Below are positions 1 through 5,855 of a stretch of DNA of 12,106 nucleotides, piece by piece. The translations under genes and the position numbers were made by a program. Each line of letters starts with the position of its first letter. The first letter of the stretch is position 1. Origin of the DNA: Bacteroidota bacterium (GTDB lineage: Bacteria > Bacteroidota > Bacteroidia > AKYH767-A > JABDAW01). Where the stretch lies: assembly GCA_023251595.1 (NCBI GenBank), contig JAHEYM010000074.1, forward strand, positions 1 to 12,106, in the 5' to 3' direction. Under the pieces are notes generated by a model. It was not told the DNA's origin. It did not search any database and saw only the letters and a program-made list of their open reading frames with translations.

Positions 1-2691
1 TCCAAAAACCCATTTGATACAGGTTCCATTAAGTTGATAAAGTGTTTCGGCGGCGATATTCTTAAACGGCATTAATTTACCGAGCTTAACGAGTGCTTCT
101 AGAATTGATTCAATCAAAGTGTCAAGTAGCTCAGTTTTAAGTTTATTTCCATATTCGTTCAGCTTCTCGTTCAGAAAAAAGCCGAATGCGCTTCTTGCTC
201 CAACAGGAAAGGCTTGAATACGTCCTGAAATGAATTCGACCTTAGAAAGAGCGAGGTAGTCCGGCGATTTTATTTCTTCCTCATCATCTAAAGTCCACGG
301 AGCTTTTAAGTTGTCCCGAATTAACTTTTTCTTCTGATCAGGTTGATTAAAAAATTCAAAATTAAAGGCATAAGCAGTTCGAAAAAAATCAAGTAAATTA
401 TGGAGAATGTCATACCTGTCTTCTAAATCGAGGACTTGAAATTCGGGAATCGTATTCCAAATTCCATGTTCAATTTCAATTTTTAATCCGGCATATTCAA
501 TTCGAAGCAGGGCAACTTGCTCAAGATTCGGGAGAATCACACGCCAACCCCTTCTTAAATCATGGATCACACGATAGTTAAGATAGGCTTTTAATGCTTT
601 TTCATTTTCATTATATTGAAAAGTATCCGGCAATGAAGGTGCAAGAGCATATTCAGATTGATCAAGTTTTATTGCGGAAAACACTTCTGAATCAATGTTT
701 GTATATGTGAGTTCAGACTTTTTCTTTAATGCATGATAAACAGCGGAACGTAACTGACCAACCTTCACAAAATCATTGAAATGACCGGACTGCAATGCCG
801 CATCCTGCCTTACATCTGTAAAACAAAGTAATTTTTGCTCATTTTCCGGAATTGTTTGTTCGTGCAAATTCTTAATTGAGAGATAACTTAGAACGGTAGT
901 TGCGGTACTTCTACCTTCCGCACTCAAACGACTTAATTTATTTCGCTCCGGAAATCTCCCTGCACCAAAAGTTCGCTTCGCACTTGGGTCAAAGGGAAGC
1001 GGATAAGGAATAAAATAACCTTTTGTTAACCCGGCTTTACCATCATCACTTAAATTTCCCAATGCATCAAACCAAACAGGGCGCGGGATTTTTCTCTTAT
1101 GCTCTTTCTTAATTGACCTGACACCATTTCTTATATTAAACCAACTTTGAGTTAAATAATTCAGATCATTTTCCGAGTCCCAAATTGGATCATCAGCTTT
1201 ATCAAGAAAAATATATCCCAACTCAGAGGAAATTTCTTCACTCTCATCACCCTCGCTATCAAAAAAATCTCTCGGACTCAGTTTGTTATTAGCAGAATCC
1301 CATCTAACACAAATAAATTCGTATCCGGAGAGTTGACTAAAAACCACTTGAAAGAATGGAAGTTTACCTTCTTCAACACTTGTTTTACTCTTTGCTTCAA
1401 GTGTAACTTGCCTGTTTTTTTCGTTTTCGAGAGTTACATATACGGAGCCCGTTTGCGCTACGAACTGATGAAACTTGTGAGGTAAATAAGACCTAAGTGG
1501 TCTCTCCTTTGAAATTGATAAATTTATTTTGGAAGTGTCTTCAAGCAAATGAATTATTTTTTCCTGACATTTGTTGATATCCTCCCCACAGATTCCAGAG
1601 AGGAGTTTACCTATATCGGATAAGGTTAATGGTATTTTTCTATAATATATTTCATCTCTCTTTTCAAGACAAATATTTCGTTCAAGCCACTTAGCAAGTT
1701 CTGAATGGCTAATCTCATTCTCTTTCGACAATCGTGGCAGCGTTTTTATTTCATTCCTCAATTTGTCAATAGATATTTCACTATCTCCCAACATGCAACG
1801 TAATTTTTCTCCAATGATTTGTTTCTCGGAGAATGTTGAACCGAAAATTTCAGATGCAACTCTGGCTATTTCTTTTTTTTGAGCACATTCATCTCCCTCA
1901 GTTGTCATTGTCGCAGATGTCCCGATACAGATCATGCTCTTATTTTCGCATCTGGCTTTTAATCTTCGTATTAGCAAAGCTACATCCGCACCCTGCCTAC
2001 CGCGATAAGTGTGTAACTCATCGAACACGATAAATTTCAAATTCTTATACATGGCATTTGCAACACCTAAATCTTCTGCACGAGTCAGAATTAATTCCAA
2101 CATCATATAATTTGTCAAAAGAATGTGCGGAGGATTGTCTTTAATTTCTTTTCGTTTCTCCGTACTTTCCTGACCTGTATATTTTTTAACATCAATTAAA
2201 AAAGGTTTTTTATTTTCTCTTAAGAAACTTTCAGCATATTCTTTAATTGCAGCTTCTTGGGAATTAATTAAGGCGTTCATGGGATAGACAATTACTGCCT
2301 GAATGCCGGACTGATTTACATCCCGTAGAACATGATTAAAAATAGTTCCTAAGTAGGTTAGTGACTTACCAGAGCCTGTTCCCGATGTTACAACAAAACT
2401 TTCATCTTTGTTTCCTTTTTCAAGTGCCTCTACCTGATGTTTATATAACGTAAAGTTTTTAAAAGAACCTTGTAAATCGGGATGAAGAAGTCCTTTCTTA
2501 ATGAGTTCCGTAACTGTTGCACCAACTTCATAAGAGGGATTGAAGTGAAGGAGTGCGTCAGGTAATAATTTATGTGAACCGATAGCTTCAAATACACCCT
2601 TTCTTATTCCGTCATCTTTAATGTTGATAAAACTATGAATATAGGATTTATAGTCCCTGACAATATTCTTATGAATTTCAAAAATGTTCAT
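1..2691 (-). CDS. Large SF2 helicase, MrfA/DruE-like (3' end missing)
   Basis: The frame is open from an ATG at 2691 to the window edge, 897 codons, with no stop. Superfamily 2 helicase motifs of the first RecA domain are clear: LYKHQVEAL at residues 82-90 (Q-like motif), Walker A GTGSGKS at 104-110, VYPMNAL at 135-141 (Ia), TNYMMLE at 193-199 (Ib), DELH at 224-227 (Walker B) and GTSAT at 257-261 (III). A long insert follows, with FTDVRQDAALQSGHFNDF near 624-641. I associate that motif with very large helicases carrying a C-terminal DUF1998 domain, such as MrfA/YprA relatives and DruE of Druantia. The second RecA domain and any DUF1998 would lie left of position 1. The TIR gene ends 131 bp upstream, so the two may form one defence operon. 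The helicase call is firm. The DruE/MrfA placement is from memory of the family. Confidence 0.85.
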   Translation of the reverse strand, partial: MNIFEIHKNIVRDYKSYIHSFINIKDDGIRKGVFEAIGSHKLLPDALLHFNPSYEVGATVTELIKKGLLHPDLQGSFKNFTLYKHQVEALEKGNKDESFVVTSGTGSGKSLTYLGTIFNHVLRDVNQSGIQAVIVYPMNALINSQEAAIKEYAESFLRENKKPFLIDVKKYTGQESTEKRKEIKDNPPHILLTNYMMLELILTRAEDLGVANAMYKNLKFIVFDELHTYRGRQGADVALLIRRLKARCENKSMICIGTSATMTTEGDECAQKKEIARVASEIFGSTFSEKQIIGEKLRCMLGDSEISIDKLRNEIKTLPRLSKENEISHSELAKWLERNICLEKRDEIYYRKIPLTLSDIGKLLSGICGEDINKCQEKIIHLLEDTSKINLSISKERPLRSYLPHKFHQFVAQTGSVYVTLENEKNRQVTLEAKSKTSVEEGKLPFFQVVFSQLSGYEFICVRWDSANNKLSPRDFFDSEGDESEEISSELGYIFLDKADDPIWDSENDLNYLTQSWFNIRNGVRSIKKEHKRKIPRPVWFDALGNLSDDGKAGLTKGYFIPYPLPFDPSAKRTFGAGRFPERNKLSRLSAEGRSTATTVLSYLSIKNLHEQTIPENEQKLLCFTDVRQDAALQSGHFNDFVKVGQLRSAVYHALKKKSELTYTNIDSEVFSAIKLDQSEYALAPSLPDTFQYNENEKALKAYLNYRVIHDLRRGWRVILPNLEQVALLRIEYAGLKIEIEHGIWNTIPEFQVLDLEDRYDILHNLLDFFRTAYAFNFEFFNQPDQKKKLIRDNLKAPWTLDDEEEIKSPDYLALSKVEFISGRIQAFPVGARSAFGFFLNEKLNEYGNKLKTELLDTLIESILEALVKLGKLMPFKNIAAETLYQLNGTCIKWVFG

Positions 2692-2707
2692 CTCATTGCT
2701 TTTTTGG

Positions 2708-2715
2708 CAAATCTA
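2708..2715 (-). promoter_or_regulatory. Possible -7 box of helicase gene
   Basis: Reading the - strand, TAGATTTG matches the Bacteroidota -7 consensus TAnnTTTG and ends 16 bases before the helicase ATG. No convincing TTG -33 element is seen at 19-21 bp. The helicase could have its own weak promoter in addition to readthrough from the TIR gene. Confidence 0.3.
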
Positions 2716-2822
2716 ACAAAAGCGAAGGCTTTGAGAAGCACGCACCGTTGTTTCATAGTTTAGAATTAGAAAGTAATGTTCAATCTGTGTTTGGGTCATC
2801 TAGATAAATACTAATAGACATA

Positions 2823-3464
2823 TTATTTTGCAGTTGCAACTGCGGCAATAGTTAAAGCTGATACTAATGTTAGTGCAAGAATACCAAGTCCTACTTTTGT
2901 TTCAAAATCAATTTTCTCAGCTATTCGTTTTTGACTTTGTTCCTTGATATATTGAATTAATCGTTGCTGTTCTTGAATTTGTTGGCTTTGTACTTGAATT
3001 TGTTGCATTTTTTGATTAAATAGTTTCTTTTGTTTTTCATCCTCCAATATTTTTTGTCTTTTAACCTTCTGAATTTTTGCCCAATGCCGTCTCAACGCTA
3101 ATTTCATTTTGTTCAAAGCAATCTCCGGCTCATTAGGGTCAAATAATATGTAGCCCCGGCCAAAGTCGAATCCTACGATTTTACTCTCCAGCCCCAGTTG
3201 AACGATACTTAATCGTGGCTTCTTTAAGCTGTGCATAAATCCAATTTCTTGGTGCACGAATTTAGAGTTGAACCCTTTCTTCGTTAAGAGGACAAGCCCG
3301 ACATCACAACTGCGAATCATGCCTTCAATTTTCTCAGATATAGTATTCGTCAAATTATTTTCATGTTCCGCTATTAACAGTTTTATCCCGTGAGGTTCCA
3401 GCACGGATTTAATCTTCGATATAATAGTGCCATCCTTTAGCGAATGGCTCACAAATATTTTCAT
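2823..3464 (-). CDS. TIR-domain protein with C-terminal membrane helix
   Basis: The 213-residue protein opens with KIFVSHSLKD (residues 2-11), the typical first strand and BB-loop region of bacterial TIR domains, and has FVHQEIGFMHSLKKP at 69-83. In catalytic TIRs such as SARM1 the glutamate of the equivalent WVHKEI segment cleaves NAD+, so Glu73 is the candidate catalytic residue. The TIR fold ends near residue 125. A Gln/Lys-rich probable coiled coil follows (about 128-187), then a hydrophobic helix at about 191-210 ending in TAK, so the protein looks membrane-anchored by its C-terminus with TIR in the cytoplasm. It lies upstream of the giant helicase on the same strand and has its own TAnnTTTG box. 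By analogy with TIR immune effectors it may deplete NAD+ or make a signal nucleotide on infection, which is inference. It could instead be a scaffold without enzyme activity. Confidence 0.85.
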   Translation of the reverse strand: MKIFVSHSLKDGTIISKIKSVLEPHGIKLLIAEHENNLTNTISEKIEGMIRSCDVGLVLLTKKGFNSKFVHQEIGFMHSLKKPRLSIVQLGLESKIVGFDFGRGYILFDPNEPEIALNKMKLALRRHWAKIQKVKRQKILEDEKQKKLFNQKMQQIQVQSQQIQEQQRLIQYIKEQSQKRIAEKIDFETKVGLGILALTLVSALTIAAVATAK

Positions 3465-3510
3465 AGATTCAAAAGTGGTCGATTAGAATTCACTTTGGCT
3501 AAGTTTGATC

Positions 3511-3518
3511 CAAAAGTA
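3511..3518 (-). promoter_or_regulatory. Promoter -7 box of TIR gene
   Basis: On the - strand TACTTTTG fits TAnnTTTG exactly, 46 bases before the TIR start codon. No clear -33 TTG at the usual spacing is visible. Its position after the ATPase remnant suggests the TIR/helicase pair is transcribed separately from the HTH-RHH module. Confidence 0.4.
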
Positions 3519-3582
3519 AACAATTCCACCAACTTAACCCACACGCCAGATGCTATTTCAGCACCCTCTTTGGTCTGCTCTC

Positions 3583-3795
3583 TCAAAACACCTTAAACTC
3601 CATCCCCTTCTGTTTAAACCTGTTTTTGGTAGTGGTGGCGACTCCTTCCTTCACTTCGACCGCGATGTCGCAGTTATGTACGAGTTTGTTCGATCCACGA
3701 ATCTTGCCGTCTTTCCGGTCGTGCGATAGGGTTACGAAAGTTGAATACTCGTAGATTTCCCGGAGTTTTTCTACCGTGTCGGAATCAATTTCCAT
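3583..3795 (-). CDS. C-terminal remnant of a RecA-fold ATPase
   Basis: This 70-residue ORF matches only the tail of RecA/RadA-like P-loop ATPases often found in Bacteroidota mobile elements. STFVTLSHDRKDGK (residues 18-31) resembles the strand after Walker B, RGSNKLVHNCDIAVEV (33-48) the conserved RGS..H..D motif, and GVATTTKNRF (51-60) the final hairpin. Walker A and Walker B are absent, and the upstream DNA encodes an unrelated RHH protein, so the first roughly 200 residues are gone rather than frameshifted. It starts 15 bp after the RHH stop, and its first four residues (MEID) equal those of the RHH protein, as if a start region was reused. It is probably a deletion remnant that still has an intact frame. 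A small independent protein cannot be excluded. Confidence 0.6.
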   Translation of the reverse strand: MEIDSDTVEKLREIYEYSTFVTLSHDRKDGKIRGSNKLVHNCDIAVEVKEGVATTTKNRFKQKGMEFKVF

Positions 3796-3810
3796 CGTAT
3801 CGAGATGGCT

Positions 3811-4317
3811 TTAAACTTCACTTGTGGCATTATCTCCTCCGTTCTCCTCACTCTGTTCCGGGAAGAAGGTATAATAGAACTCCTCCGCTGTTACGTCCGT
3901 GTCTCCGAACAAATCGTCCCAAACATCTTCTTCGGTCACGAGATTAATCAGACAAGTCATCAGCTTGTAGGTTAGGCTCTGTTCGGGTTTACCATAATTG
4001 GCAAAAACTGTTTCAAGAATGGACAGCTCCTCTTCTTCAACTTTGATAGTTAACCGTGTTGGATCATCGAGGATTTGTTTGCACTCTTGCAATTGTGAGC
4101 GTAGATCATCAGCTTCCTTCTCAAATCCGTCAACTTTATCTTTCTGATCGGGAGCGAGGGTCGAAGGATCGCCGTTTATACATTTGAACCGGATATAATC
4201 CGAAATGCTGATTCCAAGCTTTTCGGCTCTCGTCAATATATGCAAACGGTCGTCCCATGAGAGTTTGAAGGTTATTTGTGCCATGTTTTCTTTCACTAAA
4301 TTGTAATCTATTTCCAT
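3811..4317 (-). CDS. Ribbon-helix-helix protein, MobC-like accessory factor
   Basis: The 168-residue protein has an N-terminal segment ITFKLSWDDRLHILTRAEK plus LGISISDYIR (about residues 15-43) with the strand-helix-helix pattern of RHH DNA-binding domains, in particular the MobC-type proteins that assist relaxases. A charged, probably coiled-coil region follows (about 60-85), then an acidic C-terminus. A second Met at residue 12 (position 4284) would place the RHH strand right at the N-terminus and is a credible alternative start. The gene sits between the HTH gene (183 bp upstream, with a repeat array between) and the ATPase remnant (15 bp downstream). No relaxase is visible, so the mobilisation function is probably lost or lies elsewhere. 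It may bind the nearby decamer repeats, which is inference. Confidence 0.6.
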   Translation of the reverse strand: MEIDYNLVKENMAQITFKLSWDDRLHILTRAEKLGISISDYIRFKCINGDPSTLAPDQKDKVDGFEKEADDLRSQLQECKQILDDPTRLTIKVEEEELSILETVFANYGKPEQSLTYKLMTCLINLVTEEDVWDDLFGDTDVTAEEFYYTFFPEQSEENGGDNATSEV

Positions 4318-4362
4318 AGTTTTTATTGTTTTTATGGTGTGAATTATATTGGTTTTACTTTA

Positions 4363-4508
4363 GAATTACCTGAAATCACCGGAGAACTACCCGACACTAC
4401 CCGGCATCACCTATGAATTGTTTCGTGTTACTCGATATCACAGTAGAATTGTTCAATATTACCGGGTATCACCGGAGAATTACCTAATATTTCGGACGAA
4501 TTATCGGG
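4363..4508. repeat. Tandem array of 31/21-bp units with ~10.3-bp subperiod
   Basis: Six boundaries begin with GAAYT: 4363 (21-bp unit), 4384, 4415 and 4446 (31-bp units), 4477 (21-bp unit) and 4498 (partial). Each unit is built from 10-11-bp subrepeats of the type GGTnATnnC on the - strand. The two unit lengths differ by about one helical turn. The array fills the gap between the HTH stop and the RHH start and just overlaps the last HTH codons. The motif resembles the decamer array at 4881-5090 but points the other way. Confidence 0.75.
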
Positions 4509-4803
4509 TTGCAAACGCCGGGTGGATTCCTGTTCCTTTTGTTTTATTCCGGTCGAGGAGCTGTAGAATATCTTGCCTCGCATAATAAATCCTGCTTCCG
4601 ATTTTCGTGAAAGCAAGAACTCCCGAAATTCGCATCTGCCAAAACCACGTTGTTTTCCTACTCAAAAGTTTTCGTGCTTCTGTTTCGGTCACATAATCTC
4701 CGAGTGGTTGCTGTTCATTTCCGGTTTCAAGTTTCTTCAGAATCTTTTGTTGATTAACAATTACCGTTTCCAGCATCTGTTTAATTTCTTCATTTTCTTT
4801 CAT
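4501..4803 (-). CDS. Excisionase-like helix-turn-helix protein
   Basis: The 100-residue protein has an N-terminal probable coiled coil (residues 1-27) followed by a winged HTH of the excisionase/MerR-like HTH_17 type. YVTETEARKLLSRK (37-50) forms the helix-turn, TTWFWQMRISG (51-61) the recognition helix, and FTKIGSRIYYARQDILQLLDRN (65-86) the wing and closing helix. Proteins of this size and layout accompany tyrosine recombinases in Bacteroidota integrative elements and act in excision or transcriptional control. It begins the leftward HTH-RHH-ATPase cluster. Uniquely, it is bracketed by decamer repeat arrays on both sides in opposite orientation, which could be its own binding sites. The fold is well supported. 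Excisionase versus simple regulator cannot be decided from sequence. Confidence 0.75.
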   Translation of the reverse strand: MKENEEIKQMLETVIVNQQKILKKLETGNEQQPLGDYVTETEARKLLSRKTTWFWQMRISGVLAFTKIGSRIYYARQDILQLLDRNKTKGTGIHPAFATR

Positions 4804-4848
4804 TTTCTTTTTTAATTTTTATATATGAGATTTTTCTATATTTAATTC

Positions 4849-4863
4849 CGCTAAATTATAGCG
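4849..4863. promoter_or_regulatory. Small inverted repeat upstream of HTH gene
   Basis: CGCTAAATTATAGCG has perfect 5-bp arms around AATTA. On the - strand it contains TATAATTT, which could be a -10/-7 element about 45 bases before the HTH start, so it may combine promoter and operator. The support is only the sequence symmetry. Confidence 0.25.
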
Positions 4864-4880
4864 ACCTGTTTTATCACTTT

Positions 4881-5090
4881 CCACTTGTTAAAGGTTGTTG
4901 AAGGATAATGCAGGTTATTGCATGTTGTTAAAGGTTGTTGCATGTTGTTGAAGGTTATTGGAGGATAATACAGGGTAATGTAGGATATTGCCGGATAATA
5001 CAGGATAATTCGGGACAATACAGGATATTGCAGGGTATTGCAGGGTATTGCAGAATATTACAGGATAATACAGAGTAATACGTCATAATC
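4881..5090. repeat. Decamer tandem array, ~20 copies, exact 10-bp period
   Basis: From 4891 to 5090 every successive 10-base block is a variant of CAGGATATTG (CAGGRTAWTR), with a degenerate first copy at 4881. T at unit position 9 is present in all 20 blocks and T at position 6 in 19 of 20. No indel breaks the phase over 200 bp. The left copies are richer in AGGTTGTTG and the right copies in AGGATAATA or AGGGTATTG. The array lies upstream of the HTH gene. It has no spacers like CRISPR and no sign of coding. Confidence 0.9.
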
Positions 5091-5138
5091 AAAATACAAC
5101 GGTGCAAACTAAAACACCTTCCAAATACTACTTTCCAG

Positions 5139-5188
5139 TTCGGGACGGTTCGGGCATGTTCGGGCAAGATAATTCCGGTTCGGGCAGA
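5139..5188. repeat. TTCGGG array on the same 10-bp period
   Basis: TTCGGG starts at 5139, 5149, 5159 and 5179; the slot at 5169 is occupied by ATAATT. Three copies continue as TTCGGGCA. The period matches that of the decamer array ending about 50 bp to the left. The copies look iteron- or operator-like. Confidence 0.65.
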
Positions 5189-5272
5189 TTAATCATCCGT
5201 ATATTGGAGCAGATTGTTCCGGCATTCGCCTTAGTACAATATCTATTAGAGCATGCCGTCCGATATCTGCAC

Positions 5273-5312
5273 GGATCGCTTCATCCCTCCTTCGTCGGGA
5301 TTCGCGATGACG
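5273..5312 (-). repeat. REP-like element, copy A (inverted)
   Basis: The segment follows the pattern GGATnGCTTC...GCnATGACG. This resembles the widely dispersed bacterial repeat with GTCATTGCGA and GAAGCAATCC ends, read here from the opposite strand. Internal arms ATCGC-ATCCC and GGGAT-GCGAT (5275-5308) form an imperfect stem. Confidence 0.5.
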
Positions 5313-5332
5313 GGCATCCGGTGATAGGGTTA

Positions 5333-5390
5333 GGGAAAAATGGTGCGAGACAAAATCCCACGCGGGATTTTGTCTTGCACCATTTTTCCC
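5333..5390. repeat. 58-bp near-perfect palindrome (27-bp arms, 4-nt loop)
   Basis: Arms at 5333-5359 and 5364-5390 are complementary at 26 of 27 positions, and the only mismatch (5347/5376) can still form a G-U pair in + strand RNA. The loop is ACGC at 5360-5363. It is far longer than a normal terminator stem. It sits almost centrally between two REP-like elements of opposite orientation. It could be a bidirectional terminator, a MITE-like insertion or a DNA cruciform substrate. Confidence 0.85.
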
Positions 5391-5406
5391 CCTGTATTAC
5401 AAAAGA

Positions 5407-5455
5407 CCGTCATTGCGCTCCCGACTCGCCTCAGGCTAGACGGGAGAAGCAATCC
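5407..5455 (+). repeat. REP-like element, copy B
   Basis: The segment begins CCGTCATTGCG and ends GAAGCAATCC, the ends of the common dispersed repeat. Internal arms ATTGC-CTCCCG and CGGGAG-GCAAT (5412-5453) form a stem with one small internal loop. It is oriented opposite to copy A, with the large palindrome between them, so the whole 5273-5455 block is symmetric like a BIME. Confidence 0.55.
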
Positions 5456-5531
5456 GTGTTTGCTGCCGGACGGCAAACCCTTCTTGTTTTTATACTTCTG
5501 AGTATGTACCCATCCGCTCAAACCCACGCCA

Positions 5532-5546
5532 GTACGCATTTGTACG
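5532..5546. repeat. GTACGCATTTGTACG, inverted partner of 5701-5715
   Basis: This 15-mer is the exact reverse complement of 5701-5715. It lies 154 bp from its partner. Together they could let DNA loop, or mark binding sites of one regulator upstream of the GNAT gene. Confidence 0.5.
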
Positions 5547-5685
5547 GATAGAAACCGATTATTCTCGGCAGATTTTATGAAAAACAAAGCACCTCAGATT
5601 GTCTGAAAGCCCCGCTAATACAAGTAAAACCCTCCGAGTAGGCAGCTATCCATTTATAAAACCAGAAAGTGAAGGAATCGCGCAT

Positions 5686-5748
5686 CTGAACGTTCGTGAA
5701 CGTACAAATGCGTACAAAATCGCACTTGTACGCTTTCTGTACGTTCAG
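5686..5748. repeat. Imperfect inverted repeat upstream of GNAT gene
   Basis: Outer arms CTGAACG (5686-5692) and CGTTCAG (5742-5748) and inner arms GTACAAATGCG and CGCACTTGTAC (one mismatch) form a broken hairpin of about 63 nt. The inner part includes the 15-mer repeated in inverse at 5532-5546. It precedes the GNAT promoter box by about 95 bp and could be an operator or an old insertion. Confidence 0.5.
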
Positions 5749-5843
5749 AAAAGGAGTTTTTTTGTTTGGTCAGAGATATTAAACAACCTTCTCCAAAGAC
5801 AATAAAACCGTCAGATTTTCGCTGCCGAACCAGAATTTTTTCG

Positions 5844-5851
5844 TACCTTTG
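5844..5851 (+). promoter_or_regulatory. Promoter -7 box of GNAT gene, almost at start codon
   Basis: TACCTTTG fits TAnnTTTG and ends only 4 bases before the ATG at 5856. This implies a leaderless or near-leaderless mRNA. The same octamer sits 5 bases before the aroC ATG. Because the box lies inside the longer frame that begins at a TTG at 5766, it argues for the ATG at 5856 as the true start. Confidence 0.55.
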
Positions 5852-5855
5852 GGAT

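Larger units (their letters stand above)
4804..5855. other. Gene-free, repeat-rich control region
   Basis: About 1.05 kb between the divergent HTH and GNAT genes contains no credible coding sequence; the open frames through it translate the repeats or show no family features. It holds an imperfect -10-like inverted repeat, the decamer array, the TTCGGG array, two REP-like elements around a large palindrome and a group of GTACGCATTTGTACG inverted copies. Base composition shifts from AT-rich (4804-5100) to clearly GC-richer (5140-5560), which suggests assembly from different sources. It may serve as an origin, transfer or partition region, or be a hot spot for repeat insertion. Confidence 0.6.

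Noticed and set aside
2692..2822. 22-codon ORF between the TIR and helicase genes
   Set aside because: Too short, overlaps the proposed helicase promoter, and no known family.
4428..4616. 62-aa leftward ORF overlapping the HTH gene 3' end
   Set aside because: It is an out-of-frame shadow of the HTH gene and the 31-bp repeats.
4881..5090. CRISPR array
   Set aside because: Units are 10 bp and contiguous, with no unique spacers and no cas genes.
4955..5167. 70-aa leftward ORF through the decamer array
   Set aside because: Its sequence is just the translated decamers, with Cys-, Pro- and Ile-rich low complexity and no family. The array is better read as DNA sites.
5290..5320. Second att copy of the tRNA 3' end (GGGATTCG similarity)
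   Set aside because: Only GGGATTCG is shared with the T-arm region; the match is short and explained by the REP-like element.
5331..5395. Ordinary rho-independent terminator
   Set aside because: The stem is about three times the normal length, there is no gene ending nearby, and the flanking REP copies point to a composite repeat.
5102..5587. ORFs across the REP/palindrome block on both strands
   Set aside because: They read through palindromes and repeats and share no protein features.
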